Numbered from the stretch's first letter, positions 1 through 7,799 are shown. The stretch: DNA of 16,663 nucleotides from CAYMTN01 sp964393335 (GCA_964393335.1 CAYMTN010000113.1:1-16663); one strand, 5' to 3'. The notes: a model not told the origin generated them from the letters alone. A program made the numbers and translations.

Positions 1-54
1 ACTGGTGACCCCTTGATTTTCAGTCAAGTGCTCTACCAACTGAGCTACCTCGGC
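1..54 (-). tRNA. tRNA-Phe (GAA), 3' part cut off by the window edge
   Basis: Read on the minus strand, a cloverleaf can be traced. The 5' acceptor strand GCCGAGG is at 54-48, the D stem GCTC/GAGC at 45-42 and 33-30, and the D loop contains AGTTGGTA. The anticodon stem CTTGA/TCAAG is at 28-24 and 16-12, with loop CTGAAAA, which places anticodon GAA at 21-19 (phenylalanine). The variable loop is GGGTC and the first T-stem strand ACCAG is at 6-2. The T loop, second T-stem strand, 3' acceptor strand and discriminator base lie beyond position 1. No intron or mismatch is visible in the part present. Confidence 0.95.
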
Positions 55-81
55 GTCCGTTCCTTCGGTGGAACGCCGCTT

Positions 82-109
82 ATTGTAGCGTGTTTTTGAT
101 GGGTGTCAA
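82..109 (-). promoter_or_regulatory. Promoter of the tRNA-Phe gene
   Basis: On the minus strand there is a perfect -35 TTGACA (109-104), a 16-bp spacer and a -10 TACAAT (87-82). Initiation is expected near position 75, about 20 nt before the mature 5' end of the tRNA at 54. The short leader can fold into a small hairpin (GTTCC/GGAAC, 59-63 with 70-74), which RNase P processing would remove. Confidence 0.8.
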
Positions 110-219
110 CGGCGGGTTTCGCAAAAATCCTGCCTCGGCGTGGTGTTTCATTTGGTGATGACGACGTCTGGCTGGCGGTAGCGATTCCACCGCAGTTCAT
201 AAAAACCCCTTGACCGGCG

Positions 220-228
220 TGCTATAAT
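220..228 (+). promoter_or_regulatory. Extended -10 promoter of the radical SAM gene
   Basis: TG at 220-221, one base, then a perfect TATAAT at 223-228 form an extended -10 element about 50 nt upstream of the ATG at 279. No convincing -35 hexamer lies 16-18 bp upstream; that region is A-rich. A TTGACC at 210-215 is only 7 bp away and cannot serve as the -35 for this box. The core GCTAYAAT also occurs in the tRNA promoter and in the ABC-operon promoter of this window. Confidence 0.6.
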
Positions 229-278
229 GCAATAACCTAAACCGGAGTTGAATTTATTCGAAAGGCAACCACCGCACT

Positions 279-2222
279 ATGCAACGTACATCGTCTCCAA
301 CTCCTGAGCAACTGGAACGCGCCCTCGACCGCGTGCTGCTTTCGGTCCAAAAGCCGGGGCGTTACGTGGGCGGCGAGTATAACAGCGTCGTCAAAGACTG
401 GGAAGCCATCGATCTTCGCGCGGTGTTCGCCTTTCCCGATATCTATGACCTGGGAATGTCAAACCTGGGATGGATGATTCTGTACAGCGTGCTGAACGAA
501 CAGCCGGACATGTTCGCCGACCGTGTCTTCAGCCCCTGGACGGACATGGAAGCAGTGATGCGCGGCGAGGGTATCCCGCTGTATGGGCTGGAGAGCAAAC
601 ACGCGGTGCGTGATTTTGACCTGCTGGCGATCAGCCTGCCGTACGAGCAGTTGTATACCAATACGCTCAACCTGTTGGACCTGGCGGGTATGCCGGTCCG
701 TTCCGCCGACCGTGATGCCAGTTACCCGCTGGTGATCGCCGGAGGACATTCGACCTTCAACCCGGAGCCGATGGCAGATTTTTTCGACGCGTTCGTGGTC
801 GGTGAAGGCGAGGAAATCATCCTTGAGATCAGCCGGACGCTTCAGTCGCTGCGGGGGCAGCCGCGTGAGGCGCAACTGCATGCGCTCGCGCAGCTTGAGG
901 GCGTGTATGTTCCCCGTTTTTACGACGTGACCTATCACGCCGACGGGACCATTAACGCCGTCACAGTGAATACGCCGGGTGTGCCGCCTGTTGTGCGCAA
1001 GCGGATAGTGCCGGTGCTGCCCAAACCATTCACACGATTCTTGGTGCCGAACGTGGATACTGTGCACAACCGCGCCCCGATTGAGATCATGCGTGGCTGT
1101 ACGCGCGGCTGCCGGTTCTGCCACGCTGGTATGGTCACGCGACCCGTGCGCGAGCGGTCCGTTCAGGAAATCGTCGCCGCTGCGGATGAAATTGTACGTT
1201 TCACCGGCTTCGACGAATTGGGCCTGCTGAGCCTGTCGTCATCCGACTATACGCACGTGATGGACCTCGTCCGGGCGATTGGCGACCGCTTCGGCGACCA
1301 AAACCTCGGCGTGAGCCTGCCCAGCCTGCGTATCGAGTCCGTGAGCGTGGATTTGATGGATGCGATCAAGAACAACCGGCGCAGCGGGTTCACCTTTGCG
1401 CCAGAGGCGGCCACCGAGCGTATGCGCGACATCATCAACAAGTCGGTGCCGGATGAGCAGTTGTTGAGCACGGCCCGTGAAGTGTATGCGCGCGGCTGGG
1501 TGACGATCAAGCTGTATTTCATGATCGGGCATCCGCGAGAAACCTTGGAGGACGTACAGGCGATTGCCGATCTGGCGAAAGCCGTGCTGGCCGAAGGTCA
1601 AAAGATTCACGGGAACAAGGCCAAGGTGAATGTGGGCGTCAGCACGTTTGTGCCCAAGCCGCATACACCGTTCCAGTGGGTGCCAGTTGATACGATGGAG
1701 CAGATTCGCGCCAAACAAGCACTGCTGCGAAACGAGCTGCGCGGGCGCGGGCTACATCTGCGTTGGAATCACCCGGAAGAGACGTTGCTGGAAGCATTCT
1801 TGAGCCGGGGAGATCGTCGCCTGGGGGCGGTCATCCAACGTGCGTGGGAGCTCGGCACCAGGTTTGATGCCTGGCAGGAACATTACGACCACGCTGCCTG
1901 GCTCCAGGCGTTCGATGAGATGGGCCTGGATATGGCATTCTATACACACCGCCCGCGTGCCCTGGATGAAGTGTTTCCCTGGGATCACATTGACGTAGCA
2001 GTCAAGAAGAAATTCTTGCTGGAAGATTACACCATGTCCCAGCGCGGCGAGACACGGCAGGACTGCCGGAACCAGTGTTTCGCGTGCGGAATCCTGCCGA
2101 AATTCGCGCAGACGCGCATGGAGACGCCCGTAGATGCCTGGAAATGCCCCCCTGTGGTACCCAAACACCTGCGGAACAAAAAACCGGCTGAAATCATCTC
2201 CCTGAGGCCCGTACAATCTTGA
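279..2222 (+). CDS. B12-binding-type radical SAM protein, TIGR03960 family
   Basis: A 647-residue protein resembling the TIGR03960 family, whose reaction is not established. The radical SAM cluster motif CxxxCxxC is clear at C274, C278 and C281 in the context RGCTRGCRFCHAG; it should bind a [4Fe-4S] cluster and S-adenosylmethionine. The N-terminal ~200 residues look like a B12-binding Rossmann domain (IAGGH at 153-157, VVGEGEE about 20 residues later), but no classic DxHxxG cobalamin motif is evident, so true B12 binding is uncertain. A second cysteine cluster near the C-terminus (C596, C600, C603) may hold another metal. Length fits the family. The ATG at 279 follows a weak purine-rich ribosome site (GAAAGG). 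In many genomes this gene is followed by a DUF2344/TIGR03936 partner and ribonuclease G. Here neither follows, and the gene appears monocistronic. Confidence 0.9.
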   Translation: MQRTSSPTPEQLERALDRVLLSVQKPGRYVGGEYNSVVKDWEAIDLRAVFAFPDIYDLGMSNLGWMILYSVLNEQPDMFADRVFSPWTDMEAVMRGEGIPLYGLESKHAVRDFDLLAISLPYEQLYTNTLNLLDLAGMPVRSADRDASYPLVIAGGHSTFNPEPMADFFDAFVVGEGEEIILEISRTLQSLRGQPREAQLHALAQLEGVYVPRFYDVTYHADGTINAVTVNTPGVPPVVRKRIVPVLPKPFTRFLVPNVDTVHNRAPIEIMRGCTRGCRFCHAGMVTRPVRERSVQEIVAAADEIVRFTGFDELGLLSLSSSDYTHVMDLVRAIGDRFGDQNLGVSLPSLRIESVSVDLMDAIKNNRRSGFTFAPEAATERMRDIINKSVPDEQLLSTAREVYARGWVTIKLYFMIGHPRETLEDVQAIADLAKAVLAEGQKIHGNKAKVNVGVSTFVPKPHTPFQWVPVDTMEQIRAKQALLRNELRGRGLHLRWNHPEETLLEAFLSRGDRRLGAVIQRAWELGTRFDAWQEHYDHAAWLQAFDEMGLDMAFYTHRPRALDEVFPWDHIDVAVKKKFLLEDYTMSQRGETRQDCRNQCFACGILPKFAQTRMETPVDAWKCPPVVPKHLRNKKPAEIISLRPVQS

Positions 2223-2241
2223 GAGGCTGTCAGGTAGGAAA

Positions 2242-2284
2242 CCCGCGTATGCTCCTGACCAGACATGCGCGGGGGATCGTTTTT
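2242..2284 (+). terminator. Intrinsic terminator after the radical SAM gene
   Basis: CCCGCGTATG (2242-2251) pairs with CATGCGCGGG (2264-2273), a 10-bp stem with one U-G wobble and a 12-nt loop. TTTTT follows at 2280-2284. It lies 20 nt after the TGA at 2220-2222 and closes a single-gene transcript. Confidence 0.75.
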
Positions 2285-2318
2285 AGTCGCGAAAGGTGTT
2301 GAGAGTACGCTGGTTATA

Positions 2319-2347
2319 TTGTCGAATCAGGCTAACCTCCGTATAAT
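2319..2347 (+). promoter_or_regulatory. Promoter of the GAF histidine kinase gene
   Basis: A -35-like TTGTCG (2319-2324), a 17-bp spacer and a perfect -10 TATAAT (2342-2347). Initiation would fall near 2354, giving a leader of about 40 nt to the preferred ATG at 2397. Confidence 0.65.
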
Positions 2348-2396
2348 GGCCCCATAATAGTGTGATGCGTTGTTTGCCGTTCAGTTATGGGGTTAT

Positions 2397-4961
2397 ATGG
2401 GCGATCTCCCCGCACTCCATGTTTTGATAATAGGTCCGGTTGCCAATATCCCCTGGCTGAAAACGCGCCTGTCTCACCTGGAACCGCCACCCCGTATCCG
2501 CCAGCTTGAGTCGGTGGAAGAAGAGTCCGGTGCTGACAACCGTGAGGGCTACGATCTCATCCTCGCGCTGCCTCCGGATTCCGAATCCGCTGTTCTGCGC
2601 TGGCCTGCCGCATTGATCTGCGAGCCGCGACTGTCTGAAGAAGAGACTGTGCGCCTCATCGCGTATCGGCCCCAGCATCAGGCGTTGGTCTGTGTGATCG
2701 AGCGCCAACTCAACGCCGCTCCGAATGCGGCGGCGAACCGCTTGGCGGAACGTATGCGGCTCGTGAACGAGGTCAGCCTGGAGATCGCAGCGATCCACGA
2801 CCTCGACGCCATATTGAGCATTATCCCGGACCGCCTGACGGAGATTGTCGGCTTTTACCACGCGTCGGTGGGCGTAATCGGTTCCGATGGCATCGAAATG
2901 TACGAAGCCTCGCAGCGCAGCCGCGCGGTCGGGCCGGAGCGGTTCCGAATCCCGCTGGACGGGCGGGGCATGGTGCCCTGGGTAGCCCGCGCCGGCGTGG
3001 CGCGTTTGTCCAACGATACACGCCGCGATGAAATCTGGATACCGGGCAAAGGACTGGAAGCGTCGCGCTCCGAACTGACAGTGCCCCTCGTATACCGCGA
3101 GCGCATCATCGGGACCATCGATGTGCAGAGCGAGCACGTCAATGCCTTTAACGATGACGATGTATCGGTGTTAGAGGCTTTGGCGGGCCAGCTCGCCGTC
3201 GCCATTGAAAACGCGCGTCTTTTCAATGAAAACAAGCACCAGCGGCTGATTGCCGAGACATTGAGCCGCATTTCCCGGTTGGCGGGATCGCTCCTTAACG
3301 TATACGAGGTTTCACAAACGGCGCTGGACGAGCTGCGTAATTTGCTGACGTTCGACGCCGCTCTTCTCGCACTGTTCGAAAACAATGCATTCCGTGTTGT
3401 CTATCAGACCGGGTTCTCAGATCATGATACGGCCAGCCTGCACTGGTTAGTGGATGAATCCCCGATCTTCTACCGCATCTTTAACCACCGCGAGATCATG
3501 TTGGTGGCGGATACTGCTGCCGAACGATTGTGGCGCAAAGCACGGCTGTCGCATCGCATCCGGTCCTGGCTGGGCGTGCCGGTCTTGAGTCACGGCAGGC
3601 CGATCGGCGTGTTGGGGATCGCCGGATTTGAGCCGGGCGCGTTCCAGGCGCGGGATAGCGAAGTGCTGCTGGCTTTTGCCAACCAGATCGCCGGTACGAT
3701 TGATAACGCCCAGTTGTTTGAGCGCAGCGACCAGCGCGAACGCGAAGCACGCACTCTCTATGAGATTACGCGCTTGTTAGTTTCCTTTGACCAGTCCGCC
3801 ATTCCGACCAGCATCATGAATCACCTGGGCGAAGCTATTCCGTTTGATGTGGCAGGTATGTTAGTACGTGGCAGCCCCAACCGGATCGTGCTGGCGACCA
3901 AGCGCCCGGTTGCAGAGGGCGTGGTTCAGGACGTGGAACGGCATTTGCTCAACACCTATACCGCGTTGAGTGGCACCGTGATCAACGGGCAGGGACTCCA
4001 GCGTCAGGTGAAGCTGAACGGGCCGCTGCCGGAAGACCCGGTAATCGAGCGGCTTGACGCGCGGCTGTCGGTGCCGCTGCTGGCCGGGCGAAATGTGGTC
4101 GGCGTGATCGAAGTGGCACGCGCCGATCCGACGCTGTATGGCGATGCCGAAATCCGCACGTTGTATATCATCGCCAATTCGACAGCTACGGCGCTGGAAA
4201 ATGCCCGCTTGTACCAGGAATTGATGGACCGCGCGCGCAATTTGCAGCAGGTAATCGACGAGTTGGCCGAAGCTGACCAGTTGAAGGATGAGTTGGTCGG
4301 CAATATTTCCCATGAGCTGCGTGCCCCGCTGACGTATATCGTTGGATATGTTGATCTGCTGCTGGCGGGTGAAATGGGGGAGTTGTCGTCTGATCAGCGC
4401 GAAAGCCTCGACATTGTCGCTGCCAAAGCCAGGACTCTGACGCGGCTTGTGGCCGATATTTTGTCGTTTGAGAAACTAACGGCGCTTGACCTCGCGATGG
4501 CCGAAGTTGATATCGGGGCGTTGGTCGAGCAGACGGTTCACGACTTTCGCATGTCGGCGGCTGAAGCGCAGATTGAGGTCGAAGCAGCTATCCAACCGGA
4601 TATGACGCTGGTTATGGCCGATGCGGACCGGATGGGGCAGGTGCTGAATAACCTGTTGGGCAACGCGCTAAAGTTCAGCCCGGAGGGCAGTACCATCACG
4701 GTGCGGGTCATGCAGCACGAGCGCCAGGTGCGGATCGAAGTTGAGGATCGCGGTGTGGGCATAGCGGCTGACAAACTGTCGCGCATTTTTGACCGGTTTT
4801 ACCAGGTGAATGATTCTCATTATGCGCGCAGAGGGGGCGTAGGACTGGGCCTGACGATCAGCAAGCAGATTGTTGAAGCGCACGGCGGCGAGATCGGAGT
4901 TACCAGCGAAGAGGGGGTAGGCAGCACGTTTTTTGTTGTGCTGCCCGGTGCGATCAGTTGA
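2397..4961 (+). CDS. Soluble sensor histidine kinase with three GAF domains
   Basis: A cytoplasmic sensor kinase of 854 residues with no membrane segment. Residues ~8-105 have an alternating alpha/beta look, like a receiver domain without its phosphorylation site (tentative). GAF-like domains follow at ~134-275, ~300-440 and ~465-605, each ending in an AxxIxNAxLF/Y-type helix. A short coiled coil (~605-632) leads to HisKA, with H-box NISHELRAP and phospho-acceptor H639. HATPase_c has N-box residues N751 and N756, a G1 box DRGVG (784-788) and a G2 box GGVGLGL (813-819). The ligand of the GAF domains cannot be told. The reading frame also opens with TTG at 2370. The ATG at 2397 is preferred because GGGG lies 5 nt upstream and a normal domain begins there. 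No response regulator is adjacent, so it is an orphan kinase here. Confidence 0.92.
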   Translation: MGDLPALHVLIIGPVANIPWLKTRLSHLEPPPRIRQLESVEEESGADNREGYDLILALPPDSESAVLRWPAALICEPRLSEEETVRLIAYRPQHQALVCVIERQLNAAPNAAANRLAERMRLVNEVSLEIAAIHDLDAILSIIPDRLTEIVGFYHASVGVIGSDGIEMYEASQRSRAVGPERFRIPLDGRGMVPWVARAGVARLSNDTRRDEIWIPGKGLEASRSELTVPLVYRERIIGTIDVQSEHVNAFNDDDVSVLEALAGQLAVAIENARLFNENKHQRLIAETLSRISRLAGSLLNVYEVSQTALDELRNLLTFDAALLALFENNAFRVVYQTGFSDHDTASLHWLVDESPIFYRIFNHREIMLVADTAAERLWRKARLSHRIRSWLGVPVLSHGRPIGVLGIAGFEPGAFQARDSEVLLAFANQIAGTIDNAQLFERSDQREREARTLYEITRLLVSFDQSAIPTSIMNHLGEAIPFDVAGMLVRGSPNRIVLATKRPVAEGVVQDVERHLLNTYTALSGTVINGQGLQRQVKLNGPLPEDPVIERLDARLSVPLLAGRNVVGVIEVARADPTLYGDAEIRTLYIIANSTATALENARLYQELMDRARNLQQVIDELAEADQLKDELVGNISHELRAPLTYIVGYVDLLLAGEMGELSSDQRESLDIVAAKARTLTRLVADILSFEKLTALDLAMAEVDIGALVEQTVHDFRMSAAEAQIEVEAAIQPDMTLVMADADRMGQVLNNLLGNALKFSPEGSTITVRVMQHERQVRIEVEDRGVGIAADKLSRIFDRFYQVNDSHYARRGGVGLGLTISKQIVEAHGGEIGVTSEEGVGSTFFVVLPGAIS
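4920..4945. other. Perfect 8-bp hairpin inside the 3' end of the kinase gene
   Basis: GGCAGCAC (4920-4927) and GTGCTGCC (4938-4945) are perfect inverted copies around a T-rich 10-nt loop. The hairpin lies just before the kinase stop codon (4959-4961) and just past the stop of the convergent membrane-protein gene (4954-4956 on the minus strand). There is no U-tract after the stem in either direction, so it is not a standard terminator. It is the only obvious fold at this convergent gene end and could stabilise or define the 3' end of either transcript. Confidence 0.45.
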
Positions 4962-5733
4962 TGTAGATCGAGCCGAACACCGTACCGGCCACAATTGTGA
5001 GATCGGGCGCAGCGGGAGCGTCTGCCGATTGAACGGTTGCATAAACCCCTGGCTCGATCTGCTCGAAACGCGACGTGTTGATCCGCACGCGCCCAAACGG
5101 GCTGGGTGAAACGGTGATGACGGCGTGGCTGTGCTCCGGGATGGTCAGGCGCACATCCCCAAACGTCGAGCGGGCATAGACTGGCCCCTTGGCTTCTTCG
5201 GAGCAGGCCACATTCACGCTGCCCAGCCCGGACGATACGTAGGCACGATCGATCTGCAGGCCGCGTAAGTCGACTTCCAGGCGGCCCAGGTAGCTGCTGA
5301 CCAGTATTTCCCACGGCAAATCTTGCGCCAGCCCGACATCCCAGTCAGCCAGCGACAACCACCAGGTCTGGCCGCGTTGCATACGCAGCGTGGCGCGATT
5401 GTTGCGCACCACCAGACCTGGGCGCGAACGCGCTGTATACTGCCCGGCGATCAGGCGTCCCGGTTTGCGCAAATTCCGCAACTGTACATCCAACTCGCCG
5501 CTTTCGATTTCGAGGCCTCCCGATTGCACGCTGCCGCGCGTAATGCCGAACGTATGCGCCTGCCAGCTTGGAGCGATGTCACCGCGAATGAGGAGTTGGA
5601 ACCCTACCGCCACGAGCAGGACCGGCCAATAGGGCGTGACGTCAAACTCGATCAGCAGGAAATTCTTGAGCAGCAGGAATACGCCACCCACGATCAAAAC
5701 GGGCGGCCAGAGCCAGAGCGTTCGTTTCCCCAT
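4954..5733 (-). CDS. Two-TM membrane protein with LiaF/toastrack-like C-terminal domain
   Basis: A 259-residue protein. Two hydrophobic helices sit near the N-terminus (~7-28 and ~32-49), the second carrying a YWPVLLVAVG sequence typical of DUF5668/LiaI-LiaF-like membrane regions. The rest is mostly short beta strands separated by glycine, such as SSGLGSVNV and ARSTFGDVRL, resembling the DUF4097/LiaF 'toastrack' repeat fold. LiaF-type proteins sense envelope stress, but that role here is an inference. The ATG (5733-5731) is 10 bp after the sigma factor stop. Its ribosome site AGGA overlaps the TAG of that gene, so the two are probably translationally coupled. The 3' end overlaps the convergent kinase gene by 8 bp. 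A nearby LiaRS-type pair is not seen. Confidence 0.75.
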   Translation of the reverse strand: MGKRTLWLWPPVLIVGGVFLLLKNFLLIEFDVTPYWPVLLVAVGFQLLIRGDIAPSWQAHTFGITRGSVQSGGLEIESGELDVQLRNLRKPGRLIAGQYTARSRPGLVVRNNRATLRMQRGQTWWLSLADWDVGLAQDLPWEILVSSYLGRLEVDLRGLQIDRAYVSSGLGSVNVACSEEAKGPVYARSTFGDVRLTIPEHSHAVITVSPSPFGRVRINTSRFEQIEPGVYATVQSADAPAAPDLTIVAGTVFGSIYIN

Positions 5734-5743
5734 AGGCGTAATC

Positions 5744-6988
5744 CTAAATCTCCAACAGGTAGTCTTGCAGCAGTTGGTGCGCGGAGGAGTGCCGCAGCCG
5801 GTTCAGAGCCTGGGCCTCCAACTGGCGCACGCGCTCGCGTGTTACGCCGATCTGCTGGCCGACTTCCTCAAGCGTGTGAGTCTCGCCGTCTAACAAGCCA
5901 TACCGAAGCTGCAAAATGTGTGCCTCGCGTTCGGGCAGACGCGCCAACACCTGCTCCAGGTGTTCGCGCAGCAAGTTCTGTGTCACGATTTCGGTGGGCT
6001 TGGGGCTGGATTTATCCTCGATGAAATCCCCAAACTCCGAATCGGCATCTTCCTCAATCGGCGTCTCAAGGCTGATCGGACGCCGCGAAATCTCAATGAG
6101 GTTTCGGATTTTGTCGGGCGACGTATCCATCGCGTCGGCCAGTTCTTCGGTGTTGGGATCACGTCCCAGTTCCTGCGTGAGCTGGTTGGATACACGCCGC
6201 AGCCGGTTGATCTGGTCGCCCATGTGGACCGGCACGCGGATCGTGCGCCCCTGGTCGGCTACGGCCCGGCTGACGGCCTGCCGAATCCACCACGTCGCGT
6301 AGGTGCTGAACTTGTGCCCGCGCTGGTATTCGAATTTGCGCGCGGCGCGGATCAAGCCGATATTTCCCTCTTGAATCAGGTCCAGAAAGTGTACACCGCG
6401 CCCGATATACTTTTTCGCCACGCTGATCACCAGGCGTGAGTTGGCCCGCACCAGGTATTCCTGGGCGGCCTCGCCGTCTTCGACAAGGGTTTCGAGTTCA
6501 TAGTAAACTTCGGGCGATAGACCGTCCTTAAGCTCTTTGAGCTGCTGTGCGGCGAACTGCCCGGTCTCCATGCGTTTGGCGAGGGCGACTTCTTCGTCGG
6601 CGCTCAGCAGTGGCACGCGCCCAGCTTCTTTCAAGTATAGGCCGACGACGTCGTCTGTGTCCAATGCCTGCTGGTATCCGGCATCCTGGACCAGGTCTTC
6701 ATATAACGCGCTGGGATCGAGCGTTTCTTCTTGCTCTTCGGTATCTTCCTCATCCTCTTCTTCGTGCTCCGGTTGGGCAGGCGTGGCCGGAACCACGTCG
6801 ACTCCGGCGTTGCTCAGCGCGTCGAGCAATTCCTCCAGCACGTCAAGATTTTGTTCCAGCGCAGGCAAGCGGGACAGAATATCATCGTAGGTGATATATC
6901 CCTGTTCTTCGCCCATGCTGACCAGTTCCTGCCATACGATGTCGTCAGGTGTTATATGTGATATTTGTTGAGTTTCCACTATCGCCAT
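5744..6988 (-). CDS. rpoD: Primary RNA polymerase sigma factor (sigma-70, RpoD/SigA)
   Basis: A 414-residue group 1-type sigma factor directing RNA polymerase to housekeeping promoters. A region 1.1-like helical segment (~10-62) is followed by a strongly acidic linker (~74-90, almost all Glu/Asp). Region 1.2 is at ~111-141. Regions 2.1-2.4 are at ~178-250, with DLIQEGNIGLIRA and the -10-recognition helix WWIRQAVSRAV; Q237 and S240 correspond to E. coli Q437 and T440. Region 3 is at ~256-330. Region 4 is at ~344-402, with the -35 helix VTRERVRQLE (R384, E385, R388). The -10 boxes seen in this window (TATAAT, TACAAT) fit its expected specificity. The spacer between 1.2 and 2.1 is short, unlike the long E. 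coli insert. It leads an operon with the LiaF-like gene. The ribosome site before ATG 6988 is weak, and its own promoter was not identified. Confidence 0.95.
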   Translation of the reverse strand: MAIVETQQISHITPDDIVWQELVSMGEEQGYITYDDILSRLPALEQNLDVLEELLDALSNAGVDVVPATPAQPEHEEEDEEDTEEQEETLDPSALYEDLVQDAGYQQALDTDDVVGLYLKEAGRVPLLSADEEVALAKRMETGQFAAQQLKELKDGLSPEVYYELETLVEDGEAAQEYLVRANSRLVISVAKKYIGRGVHFLDLIQEGNIGLIRAARKFEYQRGHKFSTYATWWIRQAVSRAVADQGRTIRVPVHMGDQINRLRRVSNQLTQELGRDPNTEELADAMDTSPDKIRNLIEISRRPISLETPIEEDADSEFGDFIEDKSSPKPTEIVTQNLLREHLEQVLARLPEREAHILQLRYGLLDGETHTLEEVGQQIGVTRERVRQLEAQALNRLRHSSAHQLLQDYLLEI

Positions 6989-7011
6989 CTTGCGTAACTA
7001 CCAGGCCTTAA

Positions 7012-7043
7012 TACACAAAAATACCCTACCGCCAACGGTAGGG
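7012..7043 (-). terminator. Intrinsic terminator ending the ABC/GldG/DUF4340 operon
   Basis: On the minus strand, CCCTACCG (7043-7036) pairs perfectly with CGGTAGGG (7031-7024) across a 4-nt loop, followed by TATTTTTGTGTAT (7023-7011). It lies about 45 nt after the DUF4340 stop and 24 nt before the sigma factor start. It should insulate rpoD from the upstream operon. The rpoD promoter must therefore be very close to or overlap this structure, unless readthrough is used. Confidence 0.85.
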
Positions 7044-7086
7044 CCCCCCTTGATCCAACACCTCAAACAGAGAAGGAGAAAGATCG

Positions 7087-7755
7087 TCAGGGCACGGGTG
7101 TCGTAGCCTCACTATCCATTGGCGATCCATCAAGCGCCGGCTTTACCCGTAGTGATTCGTTGAGCATGTTCAAGAAATAATTCACGGCTTGCTTGCGAAT
7201 CAGATAAACACGTCGATTGTTGTCGGATGCTGCGTCGACATACACGTAGTATGCCACATTCTCTGGATTTGTGTCACCTATGTCGATGGTTGTCTCATAG
7301 GTTTGACCATCAGCATCGTGCATCCGAAAGCGAAACCGGTAGGCCGGTTCTGGTTCCAGCCCAAAGCGTGCCAGGTTTTCCGGCGTTGCGTCGTATGTCT
7401 GCTGGGCCGCCAGCAACATGATCGCCGTTGCGGCATTTTCAACCAGAAGCTGATCGATATCCTCGGCAGCAATTGGTGTCTGAATGCCAGCAATGGTAGG
7501 AGCGTACCACAAGCTGCTCTCATCCCGTACCACCAAAATGCCCTTACCTGTAGTGACATCCAGCACTTCCAGTCCGTCAACCTGTGCCGGATCGGTCAGT
7601 TCGGGGAACAGAACCAGCGCGCGCAGCGCCTGCTGCGTTGCCCCGAAGGTCTGCATCTGTGCCTGTCGCGTGGCCGGGTCATCGAGCATCAACATCACGA
7701 CCATCACCGCCGCAAACCCGGCCAGCAAGGCATAACCGACCTGGCGTTTAAGCAT
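7087..7755 (-). CDS. DUF4340 domain protein, last gene of the ABC operon
   Basis: A 222-residue protein with one N-terminal membrane anchor (~7-24), so mostly outside the cytoplasmic face. The body resembles DUF4340: residues ~60-205 contain TTGKGILVVRD, a 'NLARFGLEP' turn and a strand pair TYETTIDIGDTNPE leading to YYVYVD and VYLIRK. DUF4340 proteins are often shorter or longer companions of GldG-type ABC clusters, and their biochemical role is unknown. This copy is short and ends in a Thr/Pro tail. The ATG (7755) lies 44 bp after the GldG-like stop, with AGGGTG as ribosome site. A strong terminator follows. Identification rests mainly on motif look and operon position. Confidence 0.75.
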   Translation of the reverse strand: MLKRQVGYALLAGFAAVMVVMLMLDDPATRQAQMQTFGATQQALRALVLFPELTDPAQVDGLEVLDVTTGKGILVVRDESSLWYAPTIAGIQTPIAAEDIDQLLVENAATAIMLLAAQQTYDATPENLARFGLEPEPAYRFRFRMHDADGQTYETTIDIGDTNPENVAYYVYVDAASDNNRRVYLIRKQAVNYFLNMLNESLRVKPALDGSPMDSEATTPVP

Positions 7756-7799
7756 GAGCTACACCCTGCTTGCGTGACGCCCTCATAGCTAAGTTTAAC

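Noticed and set aside
210..228. TTGACC as the -35 of the radical SAM promoter
   Set aside because: Only 7 bp separate it from TATAAT, far below the 16-18 bp needed, so the extended -10 reading is preferred.
459..1124. A 221-codon minus-strand frame inside the radical SAM gene
   Set aside because: It is antisense to the conserved radical SAM core, with no domain and no promoter.
2229..2259. GTCAGG/CCTGAC pairing as an antiterminator next to the radical SAM terminator
   Set aside because: The second arm falls in the terminator loop rather than its stem, so it would form a pseudoknot and not compete. It is probably chance.
5323..6439. Overlapping plus-strand frames opposite the LiaF-like and sigma factor genes
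   Set aside because: The minus-strand proteins have intact family motifs throughout. The plus-strand translations are Arg/Pro/Ser-rich noise.
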